From assembly GCF_963583255.1 (NCBI RefSeq), contig NC_084806.1, positions 20,688,317-20,752,316 of the forward strand: DNA of 64,000 nt, read 5' to 3'. Below, one piece after another: positions 24,201-34,300 of the stretch. Numbering within the stretch: the first letter of the stretch is position 1; every line of letters starts with the position of its first letter. The notes beneath the pieces were generated by a model. The model did no database searches and had not been told where the DNA came from. It saw only the letters and a program-made list of their open reading frames with translations. The translations under genes were made by a program, and so were the position numbers. The stretch is from Pyrus communis. Taxonomy: Eukaryota > Streptophyta > Magnoliopsida > Rosales > Rosaceae.

Positions 24201-25480
24201 ATTCCCTCTTCTCTTTGTTGATTGCATTGAGGCTTGATCTTGATGATTCCACAGGCTTACTCTTGAACTGGTTTCCGCCCATCATTGATTTTCCTTTGTG
24301 CTACTTCTTGAACTGGGCAGCAGGATGGTTCTTTTGGTCTCCCCCGAAGGTCTGAGCTTACTCCTTTGGTCTGTTTCTTTGTTCAATCTTTCCAATTCGT
24401 ATTGAAAAGGGTTGGAGGATAACTCAGCCTAAGTTTGTCTCCACATGCTTCAATGTATCATTTTCCCCTTGCCTTACTTGCTCCCCCTTGCAGAAGTGGT
24501 CCCTTCTCTGGAAGTGTATCAACCGTTGAAGATGACTACTCGAGAGCAACGCTAGGTAAGCAATCAGGAATAGATTCCAGGCAGTTGGCTCCAGATCGGA
24601 AGACTGACTCCAAGTGCCGGCTGATTGCTTCTTTTACTTTGCCATGCGAGTAAGAACAAGGACAAAGAAAAAGACAGGGAAAGAGCATGATATGAGATAC
24701 TTTTGCTTTAGACCTTGATGATATGAGATACCTTTGCTTTTGAAGAAACGGCGAATGAAGCAGCACATGTATTTGTTGTGGTTGTCTCCACATGCTTCGA
24801 TCGACCGTTTCCTTCTGCCTCATTTGTACTCCAGGTTTCTGGTATCTTCTTTGGGGGAGAAAAAATTGAGTATTTCAAGAGGCTTTGCTGGGAGTGCGCC
24901 CTCAGAGGTAAGGAAGAGTTGGTCATTTTCTTCAGGTTTGCCTTGCCATAAAAGACGAAGGTCGACATATATAGAGATAATATCAAGTGGTGGTACTGTT
25001 CTTTTACCCTTGTCGACAAATGTCTCTTCGATATCAGAACGACGCCTCTTCGATTTCTGAGCAGGCGCCCCTTCGATTTCTGAACGACGCCCCTCCGCTT
25101 TCTGAACGACACGTGGTAGTGCGGATGCGGCTCCTTTTGACAAAGCTGCACGCGTTTTCTGAAAAGCAGAGAAAGCGTCGCCGAACTTTGCGCTTGTCGG
25201 CTAAAGATGTGTAGTTGTGATGATGGCCTCCACGTGTTGTCTGAAAAGAAGAAATCTTTTGACAAAGTTGAACGCGCCTTCTGAAAAGCCGAGAAAGCGT
25301 CGCCTAAATTACGCCGGAAATTCCGGCTTTTTGAATTGGTGGACGCGTCGCCTTGCCTTTTTTTATTGAGCTATTGATCACCACAACAAACACACTCTGA
25401 AGATTTCCCATTCTTGAAAACCGACTCCGGCCCTTTGAAATTTAACTTTATCCTCCCCTTCTTTTTGAACACTTTTGAAA
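24201..25480 (+). promoter_or_regulatory. Upstream region of the antisense ORF in E4, probable promoter
   Basis: About 1.3 kb, shared with E5 (44,690-45,996) but absent from E1 and E7. Its base use differs from the AT-rich element around it. Features: imperfect repeats of about 22-24 bp with ttcgatttctga (about 25,020-25,107), G-box CACGTGG at 25,110-25,116 and CACGTG near 25,231, and a 55-bp block at 25,138-25,192 repeated at 25,260-25,314 (gacaaag...gagaaagcgtcgcc). The TATA-like site is good in E5 (ttttatagag) and weakened here (ttttattgag near 25,361). Minus-strand ORFs here are not conserved between the two elements and were not called. Confidence 0.5.
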
Positions 25481-26167
25481 ATGGCAAACTCATCGAACCT
25501 TAGCTTGGAATTGAGCCTTAGCAGTGATACGGGCGCGCCGCGTCAAGGTAACGTATGGCGCCCTTCTTTCTTTTCTTCTAACGGTCCTCTCACAGGTGAA
25601 GACTCCGTGATGCAGGACGCCACAACAGCTACAATAGTAGCTAGGAACCTCCTCACTCCAAAAGATAGTAGGCTGCTGTCAGGACGGTCCGATGAGTTGG
25701 CCGTTCAAGAGTCCCTCGCACTTAGTGTTCAGTGTGCGAGTTCTGTGTCCAACATGGGCCAACGCCTGCTTGCCCGCTCCCGTCAGGTGGAATCATTGAT
25801 GGCAGAGGTGGAGAGTCTTAAGCAAGAGATCCAGCAGCTTAAGTATGAGAATAGAAGTTTGCATGTGCTTGCAAATAACTATTCGTCGGGCATGAAGAGG
25901 AAGCTGGATGAGCTGCAAGAGTCTGAAGGTCGGATTCAAAGTGACCGTCAAAGGTTTTCGTCTTTCCTCCAGAGGCACCTTTTTCCTGGATCATCGAGCG
26001 CTTGGCCAAGTATTGAGGCCTGGAATGCTCTAGCTCCGATGGCTTCCGCTCCGATGCCTTCCGCTTTAATGCCTCCTGCTTCTATGCCTCCCGCTTCTGC
26101 GCCTTCCGCTTCTATGCCTTCTGCTTCTGCGCCTCGTAGTGGGGCTTCACGTAAACAACCTTTGTGA
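25481..26167 (+). CDS. Antisense coiled-coil ORF of E4 (function unknown)
   Basis: 228 residues from the ATG in MANSSNLSL. A longer start would need TTG, which is unlikely in a plant. It runs opposite to the element that carries it. Residues about 1-45 are polar; about 46-95 include IVARNLLTPKDSRLLSGRSD; about 96-165 are heptad-like and charged (RSRQVESLMAEVESLKQEIQ, then KRKLDELQESEGRIQSDRQR), a probable coiled coil; and the tail is rich in Met, Pro, Ala and Ser with repeated (M/A)P(S/P)A units, ending RSGASRKQPL. A second copy at 45,997 in E5 is about 90% alike but has a nonsense codon. Antisense ORFs are known in some plant Tat-lineage elements (for example Grande). Whether this one is related, or is a captured host gene, I cannot tell. 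No signal peptide or membrane segment is seen. Confidence 0.6.
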   Translation: MANSSNLSLELSLSSDTGAPRQGNVWRPSFFSSNGPLTGEDSVMQDATTATIVARNLLTPKDSRLLSGRSDELAVQESLALSVQCASSVSNMGQRLLARSRQVESLMAEVESLKQEIQQLKYENRSLHVLANNYSSGMKRKLDELQESEGRIQSDRQRFSSFLQRHLFPGSSSAWPSIEAWNALAPMASAPMPSALMPPASMPPASAPSASMPSASAPRSGASRKQPL

Positions 26168-26191
26168 AGCTCCACCTTTCTCCATGTTTAG

Positions 26192-26246
26192 TATCTCTTT
26201 TTTTTTTTTTTTTTTTTTTTTTATTTCTTTTTTTTTTTTTTTTTTT
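26192..26246 (+). repeat. Poly-T tract after the antisense ORF
   Basis: Two T runs split by atttc. A T run also follows the ORF in E5 (about 46,701-46,723). Read on the minus strand it is poly-A, so it could be the trace of a reverse-transcribed mRNA tail or simple slippage. No way to decide from sequence alone. Confidence 0.5.
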
Positions 26247-26333
26247 ATGAACATGCTTTGTTTTATTCAGTGCATTGGGTTGCCTCCCAAGTAGCGCTTT
26301 CTTTTACGTCTTGCAGCCGGACGAAGAACCCAA

Positions 26334-26378
26334 TCACTCCAGGATATGTTCACGAATCGGATGAGAACTCCGAGTCAT
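26334..26378 (-). pseudogene. E4 gag remnant of 14 codons
   Basis: Minus strand: ATG then TRSSHPIREHILE and TGA. This matches the N-terminus of gag in E7 (MTRSSQPVGEHILEF). Immediately after it comes the family's pol tail (ttcgtccggctgcaagacg ... gggaggcaaccca), so almost all of gag and pol was removed by one deletion. Confidence 0.75.
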
Positions 26379-26473
26379 GAACTAGTACCTAAAACAAGAA
26401 ACAAAACAAGATTAAGAATCTAGAATAAAAACAAACGAAAATAAAACAATCCAAGGGATTAGCAAATTTTCTA

Positions 26474-26492
26474 ATCCCCGGCAACGGCGCCA
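26474..26492 (-). other. E4 primer binding site (tRNA-Asp)
   Basis: atccccggcaacggcgcca on the plus strand, perfect 19-nt match to tRNA-Asp, 5 nt from the LTR. Confidence 0.9.
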
Positions 26493-26497
26493 AAATT

Positions 26498-29041
26498 TGC
26501 TGCGAGATTTATACGCACACAAATTAAACCCTCTTTTCGTCAAATTGTAGTATATGTATAAGTAGGGATCGTTCTGGACCGGGGATTAGGAGGGATTGCA
26601 AATCACTTGGAAACTGACTCAAAAACGTAAAAACACAAAATAAATGTATTTCTAACTAATCTAACACTTTAAAATAAATGGGGGATTGGTTTTGGATGAA
26701 TTTAAACTAAAACAGAAACTTGGAAACAGATTATAAAAGCGAAATTGATAAAATAGAATGATGAAAAACTAGTTAGAGGGTTCCTTATCCACACATGAAC
26801 ATAAGCATATAATTTGACTCCCAGTTATGACTTCAACAAACGATGAATGACAATGCTCCAAGTTAATTAGGTCCGCTTAAATTAACCTTCAGATTTCCCT
26901 AGATTCATTGGATTGAATGGGATACGCATTACAACCAAATTATTCCTAATCAAAGTCTCTCACATGGAATACGCATGATAGAGACATTCAACAAAGATCA
27001 TTAAGTTCAACGGAAATCATAAACATCGACTAGGCATTCATAACTATGGGATACGCATGTTAATCCAGCCTAGGGTTTACTAAACACAATCGTGACTAGC
27101 GATTTTTACTACTCATGAATATAAGTTCATAACGATTAGGTGAAATTCCCTTATATCCTAGCATCAAGTTTTAGGCATGCAAATTAAGTGTCGACCCTCA
27201 ACCCACATACATAAACAAGTTCTTAATCAAAACAGGAAAGTAACCCACATCTAAAGTTCATGAATTCATAACTGGAGTAAATCAAATCATAACCAACATA
27301 TGTCCATGGCTTCAAATTCGCTTCTAACTAAAAAGAAATTAGTTTCACATGTTTAACATAATTGAATAACAAGTTAAATTAAACATGAAAACAGAAACAA
27401 GAAAAGAAAGAACAAATGGATGGAATTGGATGGAAAGTTAGCTACGGGGTTCATCTCCACATATGTTATACTTGCATAATAAAACGATTTCCAATTGCAT
27501 TTCAACAAATCATTAATTCTCAACGCCCCGGGTCAATTAGGTCCGCTTAAATTAACCGTCAAGTTTTCCTTAAGTTAATGAATTGGATGGGTTAGCGCAA
27601 CGCAATTCACAACATTCTCCAAAAGTCCTTTACGTGAAAAGCACAATAAAGATACAATCAAAGATCATTAAGCATCATGAAAACTTTAAGTGTTGACGAG
27701 GCATTCGTTACTATGGAATACGCATGAAACTTATGCCAAGAATTTATTTAACGCGGTTGTTTATAAGCAACCTCCACTACTTGTGAATATAAGTTCGTAA
27801 CTATTAGGTGAAACTCACTTATATTCTAGCGTCATATTGATGCATGAAAATTAAGCGCGCATTCTTAATAAACATTCATAAATAAGTTATCAATCAAACG
27901 GTTAAACAAATTGAACCACAACTTATGAAATGCAATTAGAATTAATCAAATCAAAATGCAAGCATAAACATATATTTCGAATCACCCCCTAGCTAAAGGG
28001 GGTTTAGTTTATTATAACTTTGAAATCAAAGAAACACCTAAACATTCCAACAACTCAAACTTGAATTGTATGAACGTTTAGGCACTCTTCTCTTCCATTC
28101 CTCATACGTACAAACAAAGAGAATTGAATTTAAACATTGAAATCAAAGAAACACCTAAACATTCCAACAACTCAAACTTGAATTGTATGAACGTTTAGGC
28201 CCTCTTCTCTTCCTCTTTATTGTAGCATAAGGTCTAAGGATAGTTGGTTTGGGGGAATGGAAGTGTGGAATGGAGTTTGGATTAATAGGGAAATGGAAAA
28301 ATGGTGTTTGGATTATAGGGGAGACTCACGGCAAAGGGAAGATTGGATGTGTTGTGGTATGTACAATGGAATGGAAGTGTTGTGTGTGAGATGTGAATGA
28401 AAATGAGATGTGAATGAATGAATGAATGCAAGGGTATTTATAGGAGTAGTGGAGGGAACATATGGCTATGTCATTTGTAGGTGAAGTAGGTGGATGTTGT
28501 AGGTGAAGTAGGTGGATGTTGTAGGTGAAGTGGATGTTGTAGGTGAAGTAGGTGGATGTTGTAGGTGAAGTAGGTGGATGATATGTTAAGTGATAAGTGA
28601 TAAGTGATATGATATGTGGTTATGATATGATAAGTGGTTAAGTGGTGATGATAAGTGATAAGTGATTAAGTGATATGATATGTGGGTTAACTAATGAAGG
28701 AAATGCATGTGCAATGACAATGTGTTAGAATGGATGTGTGTTATGCATGGCATGATTGGGATTAGGAAAGGTTTAAATGTCCTAAAACTAAAGAGAACAA
28801 GGTTCCAACACTTTGGCTCCAATTAGGTCTTCAATTTCGTCCAACACTTTGGCTTCAAGCATAAGCTATCCGTCCTTAGCCCAAAAGTGCTCCAAAAGTC
28901 TCCAAAATGCATCTTTTTGCTCCTTTAGCCCTTTGGACCTATAAACACACGAAAATAGCTTAAAGTACTAAAATAACTAAAGAAACATAACGTAAATGCA
29001 CGAGAACAAGCCATTTAAGTCGCATGAATATGCTCCTATCA
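26498..29041 (-). repeat. E4 5' LTR
   Basis: 2,544 bp, no difference from 19,826-22,369 noticed by eye. TATA CTATAAATA at 28,435-28,443 (minus); minisatellites at 28,477-28,687. Confidence 0.9.
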
Positions 29042-29271
29042 ATAAGCTATCCATCCTTAGCCCAAAAGTGCTCCAAAAGTCTCCAAAATGCATCTTTTTG
29101 CTCCTTTAGCCCTTTGGACCTACAAACACACGAAAATAGCTTAAAGTACTAAAATAACTAAAGAAACATAACGTAAATGCACGAGAACAAGCCATTTAAG
29201 TCGCATGAATATGCTCCTATCAGGATGAATGGTTGCCTAGGGTGTGTAGGGGGTGCGGCACATTAAGTTAC

Positions 29272-29276
29272 ATATA

Positions 29277-29312
<36 letters not shown>
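29272..29312. repeat. (TA)n tract, left border of the pararetrovirus
   Basis: 41 bp of TA with one CA interruption. It continues LTR H (ggttgcctagggtgtgtagg ... upstream) and is the half of H's TATA tract on the R-U5 side. Viral sequence starts at about 29,313. Confidence 0.8.
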
Positions 29313-29332
29313 CAATGGGGCGGAACTAACAA

Positions 29333-29446
29333 CAGGCGGCAAAGTCGGCCATAGAATGTAAAGTGCGGAAGTAAAATATAAAATAGCAGCAGGAGGCATA
29401 GTCGTCCATAGAATTTAAAGTGCAGAAATAAAACATATAAAAACAG
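29333..29446 (-). repeat. 57-bp imperfect tandem duplication at the viral terminus
   Basis: 29,333-29,389 (caggcggcaaagtcggccat...) and 29,390-29,446 (caggaggcatagtcgtccat...) align along their whole length with scattered changes. Located between the poly(A) signal and the primer site, so inside the leader of the genomic RNA. Confidence 0.75.
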
Positions 29447-29505
29447 AGTAGCATATCAAAATAATGAATTAAACGTAATGATGCAAATATATTTGGAAAA
29501 TAAGT

Positions 29506-29511
29506 TTTATT
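29506..29511 (-). terminator. Poly(A) signal AATAAA of the pararetrovirus
   Basis: Minus strand CAATAAAAC, about 195 nt downstream of the TATA box. A signal soon after the start site is normal for pararetroviruses, which read past it on the first pass around the circle. Confidence 0.65.
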
Positions 29512-29705
29512 GAAAACTTACTGCAATGCAGATAACAAATAGGTATTGCCTAATGGCAGATGAAACAAGTAAACAAAGAGATGGAGCTCGCAGGCATCCT
29601 GAATAATATGTATGTATTACAAGTGTTTGAATAATCTCAGAGAGATATGGTTGAACTGAGTTCTTGAAGTTAAAAAACTTATTTTTCTTCTGAAGGTGAA
29701 TCCTC

Positions 29706-29714
29706 GTTATATAG
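29706..29714 (-). promoter_or_regulatory. TATA box of the pararetrovirus genomic-RNA promoter
   Basis: Minus strand CTATATAAC. The start site is expected about 30 nt on, near 29,675. An ACGT-core motif (CCACGTC) lies just upstream at about 29,733-29,739. In this linear copy the promoter points out of the virus, toward 29,313. Confidence 0.65.
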
Positions 29715-29822
29715 AGCGAGGAGGTTGAATGAGACGTGGCCAAATGATCCGGGAATCCCGCTGTCTGCTAAAGCTGGGTGAAAGAATAGTGAAGATGCTT
29801 TGATTCTTTTACAAAAGTTAAA

Positions 29823-29914
29823 TGAATAGTGACCTTTTTGTTTTTCACTATTTGTGAATAGTGACCTTTTTGTTTTCACTATTGTGAATAGTGACCTTTT
29901 TGTTTTTCACTATT
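29823..29914 (-). repeat. Three tandem hairpin repeats upstream of the viral TATA box
   Basis: Units 29,823-29,853, 29,854-29,883 and 29,884-29,914, 30-31 bp each. Every unit has 8-bp inverted arms (aatagtga ... tcactatt) around a cctttttgtttt-like loop. They lie about 110-200 bp upstream of the TATA box, where enhancers are expected. Confidence 0.8.
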
Positions 29915-30009
29915 GAAGAATAATGCTTTGTCTTTTGCGGAAGAGGTGAAAACAGCTACTGCTGATGATGTTGCTGGGCTGACACAATCACATGGGCAAA
30001 TATTGCTTC

Positions 30010-31356
30010 TCAGATATCAAATGGGTCCTGGGCATCTTGAAAATCTGCTTGATCAGCCCATTTGGCGGGAAGCTGAGACGAGGCATCAGAATTATCTGAA
30101 TCTGAGTCCGAACCTTTTTTCTTTTGCAGCAATGCTGCTTCCGCCATTAGCAGCTGAGCCATATCCAGCAGTTGGGTAGTTTTTTCTTTCTTTGAACTGG
30201 AGGACTTGGCTGACTTGGAAATTCCTTTGAGAGAGGAAGATGGACTAATGTCTGATAAAGACTGAACTGGTTCCTGAGTTTTTGGTAATTCAGGAAATTG
30301 CTGATGAATTGGCAAAGCTTGTGAGGACGAAGATGAAACTTTGATTGGCAGTGCCTGAAAAGATGCCTGGGGAAATTCCACTTTTACAAGATCAATAATT
30401 TTTTGGTGGTTGAATTTATCCCACCATTTTACCCATCTGGTTCTGTAAATACCACCGGTGTCCACTTCAAAGTTCCATTTGAGAATCCATGGGATCTTGT
30501 ACTTGGCCATGAGCAGTGAAAAAATAGTAACTCTGTTGTCGAAACGACTTCTGTCAAAACTGGGCTGGAAGTTGTTTGTGAGTACATGACGAAGGTCATC
30601 TGGAATGATGGAAGAGCTTGGGCCATGGGAAGCCCACCAATCTGGAAACCATGCAGGAAACCGCAATCTGAAATTTTTATCAAAAGTTATGAACCATGAA
30701 TGACTAAAGTCTTCTGTCTGGTGGAGAAAAATGTTGGTCCATGCTTGGATATAATCATAGTAATTGTAATGATTGTTTGGGATGAGAACATGCTGGGTAT
30801 GAAGGGGTTTTGTGTGAAAAAGGGGAATTCCCCATTCGAGTTCGGTAAGGAATTTTCCAATATGGAGTGAATGATACAATATTTTGTTTTGGTGAGTGGT
30901 ACTGTAAATTGGCTTAATAGCAATGCTTTCTGTTTCTGAAAGGATAGCCTGGTAATATTTTAGGCTTTTATAGGATTCAGTTGGTAAGAAATGAAAATTT
31001 GGTGGAATGAGTAATTTGGCAATGCGCTCTGGGGGTTGGTTTTTGTCAATATGAAGAGGAATGCTAAAAAGCTTTTCAGAATGAGGGTTCTGGACATATG
31101 GTGATGTTTTAGCATAGCTAGGTGTTTTTGGTTGTGAGGGAGCTGGAGAACGAACTGATGAGTAAGGATCATAAGGGGTGGCTAAGGCCGTTTGGTAATT
31201 TGGTCGGATATTTCCTACTGTTGATCCTAAGGGAGTAAATCTGTTTGTAATGGCGAGGGCCGATGAAGAGTCGGGAATAGACTCTTGTTTTACTGGTGCT
31301 GGGGTTTGGGTAAGGGTGGCTGGGAGCCTTCGTTGCTGAGTAGGATTAGTACCCAT
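30010..31356 (-). CDS. Pararetrovirus ORF2 protein (unknown function)
   Basis: 448 residues from an ATG that overlaps the ORF1 stop by 11 nt (31,346-31,356), so translation may depend on re-initiation. The N-terminal 110 residues are rich in Pro, Ser and Thr. The middle (about 110-320) is rich in Trp, Tyr and His (AWFPDWWASHGPSSS, WILKWNFEVDTGG, RWVKWWDKF) and looks folded. The C-terminal part has Ser runs, a Lys patch, a short helix (LLDMAQLLMAEAALLQKKK) and an acidic end (DSDSDNSDASS ... DAQDPFDI). Florendoviruses have a second ORF of this size and place whose role is not established. No stop or frameshift is seen. Confidence 0.82.
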   Translation of the reverse strand: MGTNPTQQRRLPATLTQTPAPVKQESIPDSSSALAITNRFTPLGSTVGNIRPNYQTALATPYDPYSSVRSPAPSQPKTPSYAKTSPYVQNPHSEKLFSIPLHIDKNQPPERIAKLLIPPNFHFLPTESYKSLKYYQAILSETESIAIKPIYSTTHQNKILYHSLHIGKFLTELEWGIPLFHTKPLHTQHVLIPNNHYNYYDYIQAWTNIFLHQTEDFSHSWFITFDKNFRLRFPAWFPDWWASHGPSSSIIPDDLRHVLTNNFQPSFDRSRFDNRVTIFSLLMAKYKIPWILKWNFEVDTGGIYRTRWVKWWDKFNHQKIIDLVKVEFPQASFQALPIKVSSSSSQALPIHQQFPELPKTQEPVQSLSDISPSSSLKGISKSAKSSSSKKEKTTQLLDMAQLLMAEAALLQKKKGSDSDSDNSDASSQLPAKWADQADFQDAQDPFDI

Positions 31357-34300
31357 TCTTCCCCTGCAAAAATTCTCTGGTTAGAAAATCTGGGATGCAA
31401 TTCTGGCTGCCTTTAATGTATTCAATATCAAAATCAAAAATACTTAATATGGCTTGCCAGCGTGCAAAAATCTGTTTTGATGCAATATTTTGAACATCTT
31501 TTTGTAAAACATGTTTTGCAGATTTGCAATCAACACGAACTAAAAATTTTTGATTTAATAAATCATCTTGGAATTTGCTAATACATAATACAATAGATAA
31601 AATCTCTTTTTTAATAGTACTATAATTAGCTTGAGCAGAATTCCAAACTCCTGAATGGAAACGAACAATTTGTTCAGGAGCTTCGGAAGAAATTTTTTGT
31701 TTAAGGATACCTCCATAACCGATTTCAGATGCGTCGGTTTCGACTATTTTGAGAGAGCCGGGAGTTGGAATGCCAAGGCAAGGCAAAGTCTTGACATGAT
31801 TTTTGATCTGTTTGACAATGGAAGTATGATTTTGTGACCATGATGGAGGATTTTCCTTGAGACGATCAAACAAGGGCTTACATTGTTGACGCAGATGAGG
31901 ATAAAATTCTGAAACATAATTGAGGGATCCAAGGAATCTTTGAAGCTGGGTTTTATCAATAATTTGATCTGGAAATTTATCAGCAAACTGGATGACTCGA
32001 TCAATTGGTTGGATGGTAGACCTGTAAATATGGTAACCTAAAAATCTAACTTTGGTTTGAAATAACTTAATCTTAGATGCCGATACAACTAACCCATTGG
32101 ACCTAATGATCCTAACAAATGCATGCAAATGCTTCCAATTCTCTTCTATTGATTTTGAGAAAATTAATACATCATCAATATAAACAATTGAAAAATGGCT
32201 GTATTGATTAAAAATTTCATTCATGATATTTTGAAATTCACTTGGTGCATTTTTCAAGCCGAAAGGCATTACATTCCACTCGTAATGTCCGAAAGGAGTT
32301 ACAAAAGCAGTTTTGTATTTATCAGATTCATGAATTTGAATTTGCCAAAAGCCTGATTTCATATCAAATTTAGAAAAAACAGTTGCCTGAGAAAGTCTCT
32401 TTATCAAGTCTCTTTTGTTAGGAATTGGATATCGGATCCATTCTAAAACATCATTCAAAGGTTTGTAGTTAATAACCAGTCGTGGAGCACCGCGTTCTAA
32501 TTCTGCGTTTTTCTGGACATAAAAAGCAGGGCATGACCATGGAGATTTGCTTTTACGGATAATTCCTTTTTCTAAAAGTTGATTAATTTCAGTTTTACAA
32601 AACTCTAAAACTTCTTGATTCATTTGAATTGGTCGTGCTTTTGTGGGGATTTTTGACTCAATAAAATCTTTAACATAAGGTAGTTTAACAATATGTTGTT
32701 TTCTGTGCCAAAAAGCATTTGGAAGATCGGAACAACTTTCTTTAGTAAGCTTATCGGAAAACTGGCGAATAGAATCTAATAAAGATTTGTTTGTTAATTG
32801 TTCTTCAATTCTTTTGTGAAGAATTTCTTCCTGTAAAAAAGCAATTTGTTGGGATTTTGCAGTAATCTGGTTGAGAGTTTTCGAAACATTATCTTTTTGA
32901 AGTTGTTTTAACTTTTTAAGATCTGTTTCCATGCAAAATTCAAATGTAATTTTTTGGCCAAAAACCTTGGTAGAAATACAGTTATGATGAACTTTGAAAG
33001 GATAAATTAATGCAATGAAAGGGAGTCCCAAAATAACTGGATCAGAAATATTTTTGATTAAAACAAATGGAGTTTTAAAACAAATATTTTGTTGACAAAC
33101 ATGGGCTTTGGGAATTTCATATTTTAATTTCATCGGGGATTGATTTGCAGCGCTAAGTGTTTCCGTAGACTTGTGAAAATATTTAGTAGGTATTAATCCT
33201 TCTTGAATGCAATTTAAATCTGCACCTGAATCAATTAAAGCGATGGTTTCTAAATGAAAATCTTCGATTACTATCGTAACTTTAGAATACCATTTTCGAA
33301 TTCTTATTTTATCTAAAAGACTTAAAACAAGTTCTTTTGAAGAAGAAGATTTAGCCGAGTGAGCGTCGGAATCGGAATTTGAGGAAGAACCATTTTGTTC
33401 TTGGACGAGTTCTTGCGTACGTACTCTACTGAGTTGTGAACGAATTTCGGTATTTTCGGATTTTAAAAACTTAATTTCCGATTTGATTTGATTAACTTCT
33501 TTTTGCAAATCTTTGAGGGTGATCTCCTTTTTGGATTTATTAAAACGTTCCAAAGTGGTACTGAGAGAAATCTTTTGAGAAGAAATTTGACTAGTGCCAG
33601 GTTCATGAGAAGAAATCAAATTTTTGAGTTTTTTCAAATAAAAAGATTTTAAATCAGGATCATCGACTTTACTAATTAATTCCATAAAAAACTCTTCTTG
33701 TTCTTCTTGCTTATTAAGCACTGAAATTTTGTTAAAACAAGTGTCCGTGCACCCAAACTTAATGTTTGGCGAGGAGACGTCGCTAGAACTGCTAGAGTCG
33801 GAGACGGAAAAATCGGGATTTTTATCAGATTGACTAGAGTCGGTATTTCTAATTTCTAAAGCCTGGATAAGTTGAACCTTCTCTTCTTCAGAGATTTTTA
33901 GTTGGTTAATAACCTTTTTAACCTTGCATTCATTTGCATAATGACCAAATTTACCACACTTGTAACACTTTCCCTTTTTATTTTGAAAATCCTTTTTAGA
34001 CTTTCGAAAAGGTTTTTTGTTTGAAGATGGTTTTTCATAAAATTTATTTGTCTGAAAAGGTTTGTTGGAAGATCTTTTGTTTTTATAAAATCTGGATTGA
34101 TGTTTAGAAAACTTGCTGGTTTGTTGGGCTTTTTTCTTTTTACTCGAAGGAGCGATTGGAGGTAAACCGTATTGTTCACAAAATGTTCCAAGTTCGTATT
34201 TAGCAATAGATTTATCTTTATGAACTTGTTTTGAAATCTTCATGTCGATACACATTTTCAATCCTTCCTTTTGAATAACATTAACTATGTTACCATAAGT

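Larger units (their letters stand above)
19826..29041 (-). mobile_element. E4: complete, very young non-autonomous LTR retrotransposon with antisense ORF
   Basis: 9,216 bp, flanked by ATAAG (19,821-19,825 and 29,042-29,046). LTRs of 2,544 bp each, offset by exactly 6,672 with no difference noticed by eye. The internal region (4.1 kb) has a primer site and polypurine tract but no protease, RT or integrase, and only 14 codons of gag. It carries a plus-strand ORF (25,481-26,167), opposite to the element. It must have been copied by proteins of a related element. Confidence 0.9.
17062..29222 (-). repeat. B1: solo LTR (subtype B), split by E4
   Basis: Pieces 17,062-19,825 and 29,047-29,222, flanked by GGATG (17,057-17,061 and 29,223-29,227). 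Starts tgatgcgagatatatacgcac and ends atgctcctatca. A minus-strand TATA box CTATAAATAAGC lies at 19,047-19,058. Upstream of it (higher coordinates) is an RY-motif-rich block. It belongs to the same subtype as the E5 LTRs. Confidence 0.85.

Noticed and set aside
24708..25265. 185-codon minus-strand ORF upstream of the antisense ORF, with a related frame at 45,135-45,602
   Set aside because: The two copies share only parts and shift frame against each other. The region is full of short repeats and better read as a promoter of the plus-strand ORF.
29913..30179. 88-codon plus-strand ORF at the end of viral ORF2
   Set aside because: Antisense shadow of ORF2, with no domain and no promoter context.
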